The notes under the pieces: model-generated
What the model saw: only the letters and a program-made list of their open reading frames with translations
What the model was told of the DNA's origin: nothing
Database searches by the model: none
Origin: an uncultured Roseburia sp.
GTDB taxonomy: Bacteria; Bacillota; Clostridia; Lachnospirales; Lachnospiraceae
Assembly (NCBI GenBank): GCA_947070915.1
Contig: CAMTDY010000045.1
Location: 1 to 17,175, forward strand
Length of the DNA: 17,175 bases
Direction: 5' to 3'
Made by a program: the position numbers and the translations under genes
In this document: positions 1-6,463 of the stretch, piece by piece
How positions within the stretch are numbered: position 1 is the stretch's first letter
Layout of the letters: the number at the start of each line of letters is the position of its first letter

Positions 1-102
1 GGAAGCATTGTGATCCTGTGGCTGCAGGAAAAATCAATTTTGATGTGTTCTGGAATTTTGTGTATTGCTTTTGTTATGATGTATGGCAGAAGACAAAGGT
101 AG
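1..102 (+). CDS. C-terminal end of a membrane protein (partial)
   Basis: The first frame is open from the left edge to a TAG at 100-102, giving 33 residues. They include a hydrophobic stretch (about residues 14-27, rich in Ile, Leu, Met, Cys, Val and Phe) followed by a basic end, GRRQR. This is the pattern of a last transmembrane helix with a positively charged cytoplasmic tail. The family cannot be told from this fragment. A strong terminator follows 70 bp downstream, which supports a real gene end. Because a flippase and a LicD protein follow, a polysaccharide polymerase, acyltransferase or similar surface-glycan membrane protein is a reasonable guess, but only a guess from context. Confidence 0.5.
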   Translation, partial: GSIVILWLQEKSILMCSGILCIAFVMMYGRRQR

Positions 103-146
103 TTCGATGGCGCGAAGTTGAGGAAGCAGGGAGTAATATTTTTTCG

Positions 147-175
147 TTGACTACTTTATAAAAGTATGCTACAAT
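147..175 (+). promoter_or_regulatory. Strong sigma-A promoter with extended -10
   Basis: The -35 box TTGACT (147-152) and -10 box TACAAT (170-175) are separated by 17 bp, and a TG at 167-168 gives an extended -10. Transcription should start near 182. The last three bases of the -10 box are the first bases of the terminator hairpin at 173-209. The likely target is rpn and the genes after it, with a leader of about 150 nt. Confidence 0.7.
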
Positions 176-218
176 CACATCAATCTGAATTCTTCGGATT
201 GATGTGATTTCTTTTTTT
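173..218 (+). terminator. Rho-independent terminator of the upstream gene
   Basis: The arms 173-189 and 193-209 form 17 consecutive pairs (one T-G wobble) around a 3-nt TTC loop. A T-run follows (T210, then seven Ts at 212-218). It lies 70 bp after the stop of the membrane-protein fragment and would end its transcript. Its 5' arm overlaps the promoter at 147-175. Confidence 0.85.
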
Positions 219-290
219 GCGGGTGCGTAGTCACTTTTCTGCAAAACAATATATCCAAACTAATAAATATATATTTATCGGTTAAAAGAC

Positions 291-319
291 TTTACATGTA
301 GGGAAAAAAGAATTATAAT
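291..319 (+). promoter_or_regulatory. Sigma-A-like promoter very close to the rpn start
   Basis: TTTACA (291-296) and a perfect TATAAT (314-319) are 17 bp apart. The predicted start, about 325-328, falls inside the rpn Shine-Dalgarno AGGGAGG (321-327), so a transcript from here would have a leader of only 7-10 nt and lack most of its ribosome binding site. It may be little used or give a near-leaderless message. The promoter at 147-175 would give a normal leader. Confidence 0.55.
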
Positions 320-334
320 GAGGGAGGATACTAT

Positions 335-1231
335 ATGAAGCAACAAAAAAAGACGATAGAAGAACTAAATCTATTAGATGACTTTCTGTTTTTTGAGGCA
401 GTTTCCGGGGAACAGGGCGAGTGGTTCTGCCGCTTGCTGATCAAGTCAATCTGTAAAAGAGAAGTGGAAGAAATTCAAATTCATCCACAAAATATCATTC
501 AGGGAGTGGATACTGTGCAGCATGGTATTCGCATGGATCTGTATGTTGATGAAAAGGGGAAGTGTTTATATGATTTTGAACCAGATCAGCACACCGATAA
601 AAAGTTATTGCCAAAAAGGAACAGATATTACCGGGCTTTATTAGATGGCAGGCTTTTAGATACCGGGGAGGAGTATGACAGGCTGCCAGAACTTTGGACA
701 ATTTTTATTCTATCTCACGATCCCTTTGGTCAGAATCGTATATGCTACACGGTAAAAAATGTTGTCTTGGAAGAACCGGATATAAAATATGAAGATGGGG
801 CTGTGTCAATATTTTTATACACCAAAGGAGAAATCGGCGGAACTAAAAAACTGGCTGAGCTTTTAAAATACATAGTGGAGAGTTCAGAAGCTAATGCGGT
901 ATCTGAAGAATTAAAAGAATTGCACGATTATGTAACCAGGATTAAGCATAGAAAGGAAGTAGGTGTTCGCTATATGAAATCATGGGAGTTTGAGCGGATG
1001 TGGAGGGAAGAGGGAAAAGCGGAAGGAAAAGCGGAAGGAAAAGCGGAAGGAAAAGCGGAAGCCTTACTTGATATACTGGAAGAGATGGGAAAAGTTCCTG
1101 AATCGCTGGAAGACAGAGTACGAAGTGAAACTGATCCAGAGGTTATTGGCAGATGGCTGAAATTCGCGGTTAAGGTAAATTCCCTCGCTGAGTTTGAAAA
1201 AGAACTTTTATCAAAAAAAGAAGAGGACTAA
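335..1231 (+). CDS. rpn: Rpn-family PD-(D/E)XK nuclease / putative transposase
   Basis: The 298-residue protein belongs by pattern to the Rpn (recombination-promoting nuclease; PDDEXK_2, PF12784) family of DNA endonucleases, tied to recombination and, in enteric bacteria, to phage defence. The N-terminal half holds the nuclease core: Asp68 in GIRMDLYVDEKG, then Glu82 with Asp84/Gln85 in YDFEPDQ, then the family LPKRNRYY block at 92-99. Residues 119-126 (ELWTIFIL) match the family's late core strand. The C-terminus is charged and helical, with four GKAE units at about 227-242 encoded by perfect 12-bp repeats, then a final helical region. ATG 335 has AGGGAGG seven bases upstream. The gene is visibly more AT-rich than the flippase and licD that follow 6 bp later, which hints at transfer into the polysaccharide locus. 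Family assignment is firm; activity is not shown. Confidence 0.85.
   Translation: MKQQKKTIEELNLLDDFLFFEAVSGEQGEWFCRLLIKSICKREVEEIQIHPQNIIQGVDTVQHGIRMDLYVDEKGKCLYDFEPDQHTDKKLLPKRNRYYRALLDGRLLDTGEEYDRLPELWTIFILSHDPFGQNRICYTVKNVVLEEPDIKYEDGAVSIFLYTKGEIGGTKKLAELLKYIVESSEANAVSEELKELHDYVTRIKHRKEVGVRYMKSWEFERMWREEGKAEGKAEGKAEGKAEALLDILEEMGKVPESLEDRVRSETDPEVIGRWLKFAVKVNSLAEFEKELLSKKEED
974..1231 (+). CDS. Possible internal translation product of rpn (85-residue C-terminal protein)
   Basis: In the rpn frame, Met214 (ATG at 974-976) is preceded by AGGTG (961-965) with an 8-nt gap, itself following AAAGGA (952-957). This is a believable ribosome binding site inside a coding region. Initiation here would give an 85-residue acidic/basic helical protein with the GKAE repeat and the C-terminal domain but no nuclease core. 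Some enterobacterial rpn genes are reported to make a short C-terminal product (RpnS) from an internal start that inhibits the full-length nuclease. Whether that happens here is an inference; Met214 could simply be a conserved internal Met. Confidence 0.25.
   Translation: MKSWEFERMWREEGKAEGKAEGKAEGKAEALLDILEEMGKVPESLEDRVRSETDPEVIGRWLKFAVKVNSLAEFEKELLSKKEED
1013..1060 (+). repeat. Four perfect 12-bp tandem repeats in rpn
   Basis: The unit GGAAAAGCGGAA occurs four times without a mismatch and encodes part of a (GKAE)4 stretch. Since 12 is a multiple of three, gain or loss of units would change protein length without a frameshift. Confidence 0.95.
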
Positions 1232-1237
1232 AAGAGA

Positions 1238-2698
1238 ATGAGTGAAGGTGGATTACAAAGAAAAGTATTTTCCGGGTTGCTCTGGAAATTTGGTGAGAGG
1301 ATTGGGGCTCAGGCCGTATCCTTTCTTGTCTCGATCATTCTGGCGAGGCTGCTGCTTCCATCCGATTATGGGGTCATTGCACTGATCACCATATTTATAG
1401 ATATAGCAAATGTGTTTGTGTCCAGCGGTTTCGGGGCAGCCCTTGTCCAGAAGAAGGACGCGGATGAAGTGGATTTCTCCTCTGTTTTTTATTTTAGCAT
1501 TGTGATGTCATGGGTGCTTTATGCCATTGTATTTTTTGGAGCTCCGGCGGTAGCTGGATTTTATGGTAAAGAGATCCTGACGCCGGTACTCCGGGTAATG
1601 GCGCTTAAATTGCCGCTGGCCGGAGTGAATTCAGTGCAGCATGCCTATGTGCAGAAAAAAATGCTGTTTAAGCGATTTTTTTTCTCCACATTGATTGGTA
1701 CTGTGGGATCGGCGGTAGTGGGGATTGTGATGGCATATACAGGTTTTGGCGCCTGGGCTCTGGTTGCACAGTACCTGTTCAATTCGACGATGGATACGGT
1801 GGTGCTCTGGTTTACTGTTCGGTGGCGCCCTGTATGGAGATTTTCTCTGGGACGGATGAAGTATCTGTTCGGTTTTGGTTGGAAAATGTTAGCCTCTGAA
1901 CTGATTCACACGTCTTATAAACAGATACGCAGCCTGATCATTGGGAAGGTGTATACGGAAAAAGATCTGGCCTTTTATAACCAGGGAGGAAAACTGCCAA
2001 ACCTGATCGTGACAAATATCAATTCATCGGTGAGTTCCGTGCTGTTTCCAGCGATGACGCTAAAGCAGGACGATACAGGCAAATTAAAGGAAATGGTGCG
2101 TCTGTCCATACGGGTGAGTTCCTATATTATGTGGCCTCTGATGATCGGTCTGCTGGTGATGTCAGAACCGATCGTGCGGCTGATGTTTACGGAGAAGTGG
2201 CTGCCTTGTGTTCCCTATATGCAGATCGCCTGTATCCAGTTTGCCCTGGAGCCGGTGCAGACAGCGAATGTCCAGGCGGTGAAGGCAATGGGGAAGGGAA
2301 GAACCTATCTGCTTATGGAGATCGTCAAAAAAGTATTTGGCATCGTGATGATTGTCGCTGTGATGTACCAGGGAGTTATGGCAATTGCAGTGACAGCGAT
2401 GTTCGTTACTTTTTTTGCAGCGCTGGTGAATTCTACTCCAAACCGTAAATATTTGGGATATACTTACCGGGAACAGCTGGTGGATCTCATCCCCTCGATT
2501 TTGCTGGCTGCTGCGATGGGAATATGTGTATACGGGGTGGGAAGACTGCCTGTACCGGATCTCCTAAGTATTGTTTTACAGGTTATATCAGGAGCAGCCA
2601 GCTATATTGTATTATCCCTGTTTTTTCGAGTGAACCAGTTTCGTTATTTACTGGACATGATCAAGAATTTTATCAAAATGATGCGGAACAGAAGGTGA
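1238..2698 (+). CDS. Wzx-like polysaccharide/lipid-linked oligosaccharide flippase
   Basis: This 486-residue protein is a many-helix membrane protein of the RfbX/Wzx group (COG2244, polysaccharide biosynthesis protein in the MATE/MOP superfamily). Proteins of this type flip undecaprenyl-linked glycan units across the membrane. The N-terminus is typical: a short amphipathic start, then the helix with SFLVSIILARLLLPSDYGVIAL (about 28-49). A VQKK motif with GFGAALVQ sits at about 64-74. Hydrophobic segments recur to about residue 470, with a basic end (MRNRR). Length is normal for the family. ATG 1238 follows the rpn stop by 6 bp with only a weak purine-rich site (AGAGG), so translation may be coupled to rpn. 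licD follows 7 bp after the stop. Substrate cannot be read from sequence; surface or capsular polysaccharide is the likely cargo. Confidence 0.85.
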   Translation: MSEGGLQRKVFSGLLWKFGERIGAQAVSFLVSIILARLLLPSDYGVIALITIFIDIANVFVSSGFGAALVQKKDADEVDFSSVFYFSIVMSWVLYAIVFFGAPAVAGFYGKEILTPVLRVMALKLPLAGVNSVQHAYVQKKMLFKRFFFSTLIGTVGSAVVGIVMAYTGFGAWALVAQYLFNSTMDTVVLWFTVRWRPVWRFSLGRMKYLFGFGWKMLASELIHTSYKQIRSLIIGKVYTEKDLAFYNQGGKLPNLIVTNINSSVSSVLFPAMTLKQDDTGKLKEMVRLSIRVSSYIMWPLMIGLLVMSEPIVRLMFTEKWLPCVPYMQIACIQFALEPVQTANVQAVKAMGKGRTYLLMEIVKKVFGIVMIVAVMYQGVMAIAVTAMFVTFFAALVNSTPNRKYLGYTYREQLVDLIPSILLAAAMGICVYGVGRLPVPDLLSIVLQVISGAASYIVLSLFFRVNQFRYLLDMIKNFIKMMRNRR

Positions 2699-2705
2699 GG
2701 AAAAG

Positions 2706-3515
2706 ATGCGTGGATTAAAGCCGATATCCATGGAGGAATGCAAGGAGATCGAATTAGATATGTTTCGTCAGATCCTAAAGGTCTGTGAAAAGTATAAGCT
2801 ACGTTATATTTTGGATTATGGGACGTTGATCGGGGCGGTCCGCCATGGGGGATTTATTCCCTGGGATGATGACATCGATATTTCCATGCCGCGGCCAGAT
2901 TACGATGTGTTTAAGCAAGTATTTGGTAAAGAAACAGGAGATACTCGTTATGAACTTCGGACGGGAATGAAGGGAAATATTGCCATCCCCTATATTCAGG
3001 TGGTGCACCGGGATACGGTAACACAGAAAAAGGGCAGAAGGGAGAGTTACGCCCAGGCGCTTTGGGTGGACGTTTTTCCGGTGGACGGAGCGGGGGACAG
3101 CGCGGAGCAGCAGAGAGAAATATACGATAAATACTGGGATAAGATTCAAGAATCCAGGAAGATATTTGGACGGTACCAGCCCTATTTGAACCCATGGAAA
3201 CAGCTCCGCCAATGTTACTGGCACCATCTGAAAAAATTTCAGCTGGGAAAGATCATCGGGGAGGCAGAAGCTCTTATGCAGACCTACGACTATGATTCTT
3301 CCAGGAATATATGTTGTTATCCGACGGTATACGGGACGAAGGAAAAGAATTTGAAGAGTTTTTATGAGGACAGGATCATCATGGATTTTGAGGGGATTTC
3401 CTGCCATGTACCAAGGGAATATGATAAAAAACTCAGGGGGATCTATGGTGATTATAGGAAACTTCCCCCTGAGGACCAGCGAAAAGGTCATGAATATCTT
3501 GCTTTTTGGCGCTGA
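2706..3515 (+). CDS. LicD-family phosphotransferase
   Basis: The protein has 269 residues. LicD proteins are nucleotidyltransferase-fold enzymes; characterised members attach phosphocholine (or other phospho groups) to cell-surface glycans and teichoic acids. The diagnostic block at 39-59 is clear: GTLIGAVRHGGFIPWDDDID, with the metal-binding Asp cluster at 54-58, followed by the usual MPRPDYD. A second family element near the C-terminus, YGDYRKLPPEDQRKGHE, is also present, so the protein is full length. ATG 2706 follows the flippase stop by 7 bp with GTGAGG upstream. Pairing with a flippase places it in surface glycan decoration, but no choline uptake or activation genes (licA, licB, licC) are in view, so the transferred group is unknown. 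Its 3' end carries the terminator of the opposite-strand genes. Confidence 0.85.
   Translation: MRGLKPISMEECKEIELDMFRQILKVCEKYKLRYILDYGTLIGAVRHGGFIPWDDDIDISMPRPDYDVFKQVFGKETGDTRYELRTGMKGNIAIPYIQVVHRDTVTQKKGRRESYAQALWVDVFPVDGAGDSAEQQREIYDKYWDKIQESRKIFGRYQPYLNPWKQLRQCYWHHLKKFQLGKIIGEAEALMQTYDYDSSRNICCYPTVYGTKEKNLKSFYEDRIIMDFEGISCHVPREYDKKLRGIYGDYRKLPPEDQRKGHEYLAFWR
3426..3473 (-). terminator. Rho-independent terminator of the minus-strand pair, inside licD
   Basis: A perfect 10-bp GC-rich inverted repeat (3432-3441 and 3464-3473) encloses a 22-nt loop that can itself form a 4-bp inner stem (3443-3446 with 3454-3457). On the minus strand the stem is followed at once by six Ts (six As at 3426-3431 on the + strand). 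On the + strand no T-run follows. It lies 43 bp past the DUF2156 stop, so it should end the typA-DUF2156 transcript within licD antisense sequence. Confidence 0.7.
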
Positions 3516-4424
3516 TCAGCTCTTTTCGCGAAGATAAAATTTTTCTTCAAGACGAATGGGTTTATAGGACAGTTTTGCCTGCCGGAGATTTTCCTGACCG
3601 AGATCATCTTCCCGGTTCACATAGCGGGCTTCCGGAAATTCATGGATCAGGAACTGTTGATTGATGTAGTTATAAAGTCCTTTGATTTCGCTGTCTGCCT
3701 TTTCGATATGGATAAATGCACACTGGATCGACGGACAATAACTTCCGATGGTATAAGCTGCCAGTTTGCCATTCATGCGGATTCCGCCCATGTGGCAGTC
3801 GATGCTCTGGCAGTTGCCAAGAAGCCGGTACACGCCTTCCTCTTCATTATCAATACAATTATATTTGTCATAGATCCTGCGCTCATCCAGCCATTTTTCA
3901 TGAAAATCCTTTACTTCTTCGATGTTGCTGCAGCAGAGGGTTTCATAAGTAAATTGCCCCTCATACTCCCGCTGGAAAGCATTGACAAGATTCTTTTTCT
4001 TATGGAGAGCCCGGCCGCTGAGAGTTTTTAATTTATCTGCATCGTAAATATAATCGGCGCTGTCCCGGTCAGATTCCAGCGTGTAGTGGGAGAGGAGGCC
4101 GGCGCTCTGCCAGACATCTTTTGTGAGGGTGTCGATCAGATAGACATTCATGGGGCAGTTCCAGACTTCGTGAAACTGCTGTTCCATCCGGCGAAAGGCT
4201 TCCGGAAGGTCATCCACAGAGCATAGGGGGCAGAAAGCGCCCCGCTCTCCCTTTCTCTGGAAGAACAGGTAGAGTGCGATATCATCTGTAGCAAATCTGG
4301 TCTGATAATAATTTTCCCATAAAAACTGGTTTAGGAAGTGCCCTTCGCTCATAAAGCAGGGGCGCATAGCTTCATATTTTCTGAAAATATGCTGTACAAA
4401 TGGACTTATCGGTTGAAGTTCCAT
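3516..4424 (-). CDS. Stand-alone DUF2156 (LPG synthase C-terminal-like, double GNAT fold) protein
   Basis: The 302-residue protein matches the DUF2156 / phosphatidylglycerol lysyltransferase C-terminal family (PF09924). In MprF this domain moves an amino acid from aminoacyl-tRNA to a membrane lipid, but here the MprF membrane domain is absent and no transmembrane segment is seen. Recognisable parts are the N-terminal block CFMSEGHFLNQFLWENYY (about 23-40), the central ADKLKTLSGRALHKKKNLVNAF (about 128-149) and the GNAT-like strand GGIRMNGKLAAYTIG (about 213-227). ATG 4424 has AAGGAGG six bases upstream. It starts 14 bp after typA, so the two are co-transcribed. Its stop abuts that of licD in the palindrome TGATCA. 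The substrate is unknown; aminoacyl or acyl transfer is an inference from the fold. Confidence 0.8.
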   Translation of the reverse strand: MELQPISPFVQHIFRKYEAMRPCFMSEGHFLNQFLWENYYQTRFATDDIALYLFFQRKGERGAFCPLCSVDDLPEAFRRMEQQFHEVWNCPMNVYLIDTLTKDVWQSAGLLSHYTLESDRDSADYIYDADKLKTLSGRALHKKKNLVNAFQREYEGQFTYETLCCSNIEEVKDFHEKWLDERRIYDKYNCIDNEEEGVYRLLGNCQSIDCHMGGIRMNGKLAAYTIGSYCPSIQCAFIHIEKADSEIKGLYNYINQQFLIHEFPEARYVNREDDLGQENLRQAKLSYKPIRLEEKFYLREKS

Positions 4425-4438
4425 TCCAATCCTCCTTG

Positions 4439-6277
4439 TTAATTTCCTTTGGAATTTCTCTTGGCGCGGTAGCGCTCTGTGCCATCCAGGATTTTCTTGC
4501 GGATCCGGAGATTTTCCGGAGTGATCTCCAGCAGTTCGTCGGTGTCAATAAATTCGATGGCTTCTTCAAGACTTAGTTCTTTTTTCGGGGAGAGCCGGAG
4601 TGCGTCGTCGGATCCGGATGCCCTGGTGTTGGTTAGCTGCTTTTTCTTGCACACATTGACTTCGATGTCATCAGTTTTCCCATTTTGGCCTACTACCATT
4701 CCGCCGTACACTTTTTCGCCGGGACCTACGAAGAGAGTACCCCGCTCCTGGGCATTGAAGAGGCCGTAAGTGATGGTCTCGCCGGACTCATAAGCGATGA
4801 GGGACCCTTGTTTGCGGTAAGCAATATCTCCTTTGTAAGGGCCGTATCCATAAAATTCGGTATTGAGCACACCATTTCCCTTGGTATCAGTCATAAACTC
4901 GCCGCGGTAACCGATCAGTCCCCTGGCAGGGATCAGGAATTCCAGCCGGGTGGTACCTGCATTCAGAGGGCTCATTCCCTGGAGTTCTCCTTTGCGCTGG
5001 CTCAGTTTGTCGATGACTGTTCCGGTAAATTCATCCGGTACATCCACATAGGCACGCTCCATTGGCTCCAGTTTTTTCCCATTTTCGTCAGTTTTATATA
5101 GAACTTCTGGTTTGCTGACTGCAAATTCGTACCCCTCCCTGCGCATGTTTTCGATCAGCACAGACAGATGCAGCTCTCCACGGCCAGAGACTTTGTAGGC
5201 TTCGGTAGTTTCGGTATCCTCCACCCGGAGACTGACATCGGTATTCAGCATTTTATAAAGGCGGTCGCGGAGATGACGGGAGGTCACATATTTGCCCTCC
5301 TGGCCGGCAAGGGGGCTGTCGTTGACGATAAAATCCATCGAAATGGTGGGTTCCGAGATTCTCTGAAAGGGAATTGCCCTGGGATTTTCCGGAGAACAGA
5401 GAGTGTCTCCGATGTGAATGTCAGAGATTCCTGAGATGGCGACGATGGAGCCGATCCGTGCTTCCTCCACCTCTACCCGGTTCAGCCCTTCAAATTCATA
5501 GAGTTTGCTTATTTTTACTTTACTGTTCTTTTCCGGATCATGTGCATTGACGATTACAACTTCCTGATTTACTTTTACGGAACCGTTATCGACTTTTCCT
5601 ACGCCGATGCGTCCCACATACTCGTTGTAGTCGATGGTGCTGATCAGTACCTGGGTGTCTGCCTCAGGATCCCCGGAAGGAGCAGGAATGTAATCCACGA
5701 TGGCATCAAACAGCGGTTTCATGTCACTGCCGGTCTCTTCCAAGGAAGCAGAGGCAGTACCTTCCTTTGCAGATGCGAAGATAAAGGGGCAGTCTAATTG
5801 TTCCTCGTCAGCATCCAGATCGATAAACAATTCCAGGATTTCATCGACAACTTCCGCGGGTCTTGCCTCCGGACGGTCGATCTTATTGACACAGACAACG
5901 ACAGGAAGGGAAAGTTCCAGTGCTTTTTTTAAGACAAATTTGGTCTGAGGCATGGCACCTTCAAAGGCATCCACAACGAGAACTACGCCGTTTACCATTT
6001 TCAGTACCCGCTCTACCTCGCCGCCAAAATCAGCATGTCCCGGGGTGTCAATTATATTTATTTTTATATCATTATAATGAATCGCTGTGTTTTTTGACAA
6101 AATTGTGATGCCGCGTTCCCGCTCAATGTCATTGGAATCCATGACACGTTCGGCAACTTCTTGATTGGCGCGGAATACGCCGCTTTGTTTCAGAAGTTCA
6201 TCCACGATGGTAGTTTTTCCGTGATCAACATGGGCAATGATCGCTATATTTCTTACATCATCTCTTTCAGTTAACAT
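4439..6277 (-). CDS. typA: Ribosome-associated translational GTPase TypA/BipA
   Basis: TypA/BipA is an EF-G-like GTPase that binds the ribosome and helps 50S assembly and growth under stress or low temperature. The 612-residue length is standard. All G motifs are present: G1 AHVDHGKT (15-22), G2 RERGIT (53-58), G3 DTPGH (77-81), G4 NKID (131-134) and G5 SAK (169-171). An EF-Tu domain-2-like region follows, then EF-G-like domains and the TypA C-terminal domain. ATG 6277 is preceded by GGAAAGGAAG with 8 bases between, and an upstream promoter is visible. The DUF2156 gene follows 14 bp after the stop. Gene identity is certain at family level. Confidence 0.97.
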   Translation of the reverse strand: MLTERDDVRNIAIIAHVDHGKTTIVDELLKQSGVFRANQEVAERVMDSNDIERERGITILSKNTAIHYNDIKINIIDTPGHADFGGEVERVLKMVNGVVLVVDAFEGAMPQTKFVLKKALELSLPVVVCVNKIDRPEARPAEVVDEILELFIDLDADEEQLDCPFIFASAKEGTASASLEETGSDMKPLFDAIVDYIPAPSGDPEADTQVLISTIDYNEYVGRIGVGKVDNGSVKVNQEVVIVNAHDPEKNSKVKISKLYEFEGLNRVEVEEARIGSIVAISGISDIHIGDTLCSPENPRAIPFQRISEPTISMDFIVNDSPLAGQEGKYVTSRHLRDRLYKMLNTDVSLRVEDTETTEAYKVSGRGELHLSVLIENMRREGYEFAVSKPEVLYKTDENGKKLEPMERAYVDVPDEFTGTVIDKLSQRKGELQGMSPLNAGTTRLEFLIPARGLIGYRGEFMTDTKGNGVLNTEFYGYGPYKGDIAYRKQGSLIAYESGETITYGLFNAQERGTLFVGPGEKVYGGMVVGQNGKTDDIEVNVCKKKQLTNTRASGSDDALRLSPKKELSLEEAIEFIDTDELLEITPENLRIRKKILDGTERYRAKRNSKGN

Positions 6278-6330
6278 TTTATCGTCTTCCTTTCCAAATT
6301 GTGTTGATTTTTTATCACAATAACTTTAGA

Positions 6331-6359
6331 ATTATATCATAGAAACTTTTTTTAAGCAA
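6331..6359 (-). promoter_or_regulatory. Sigma-A promoter of typA
   Basis: Read on the minus strand, TTGCTT (6359-6354) and a perfect TATAAT (6336-6331) are 17 bp apart, with TGA just before the -10 (extended -10). The start would be near 6324, giving a leader of about 47 nt to the typA ATG. Confidence 0.7.
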
Positions 6360-6422
6360 ATTATAAATTTTAGTTCTAAAAAGAAAATTTTCTGCATATC
6401 ATTATTTAGTAAAGAAAAAAGG

Positions 6423-6439
6423 TCTGTCCGCAGGACGGA
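6423..6439. other. Small hairpin in the ssb leader
   Basis: TCTGTCC and GGACGGA pair (7 bp, one T-G wobble) around GCA. On the + strand it ends 11 bases before the ssb Shine-Dalgarno AAGGGGG (6451-6457). On the minus strand it is followed by CC and then six Ts (6420-6415), so it could act as a weak terminator against antisense reading towards typA. A role in ssb translation is also possible. Confidence 0.4.
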
Positions 6440-6463
6440 TAAAATAAACAAAGGGGGTCATAT

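Noticed and set aside
1013..1060. Tandem repeats read as a CRISPR-like or phase-variable (frameshifting) tract
   Set aside because: There are no spacers, and the 12-bp unit keeps the frame. It is a coding repeat.
335..1231. rpn as part of a classical insertion sequence
   Set aside because: No terminal inverted repeats or target duplications were seen in the flanks, despite the family's transposase label.
2799..3491. 230-codon open frame on the minus strand opposite licD
   Set aside because: It is antisense to a well-supported LicD protein, shows no family motif and has no promoter or binding site. It is a coding-strand shadow.
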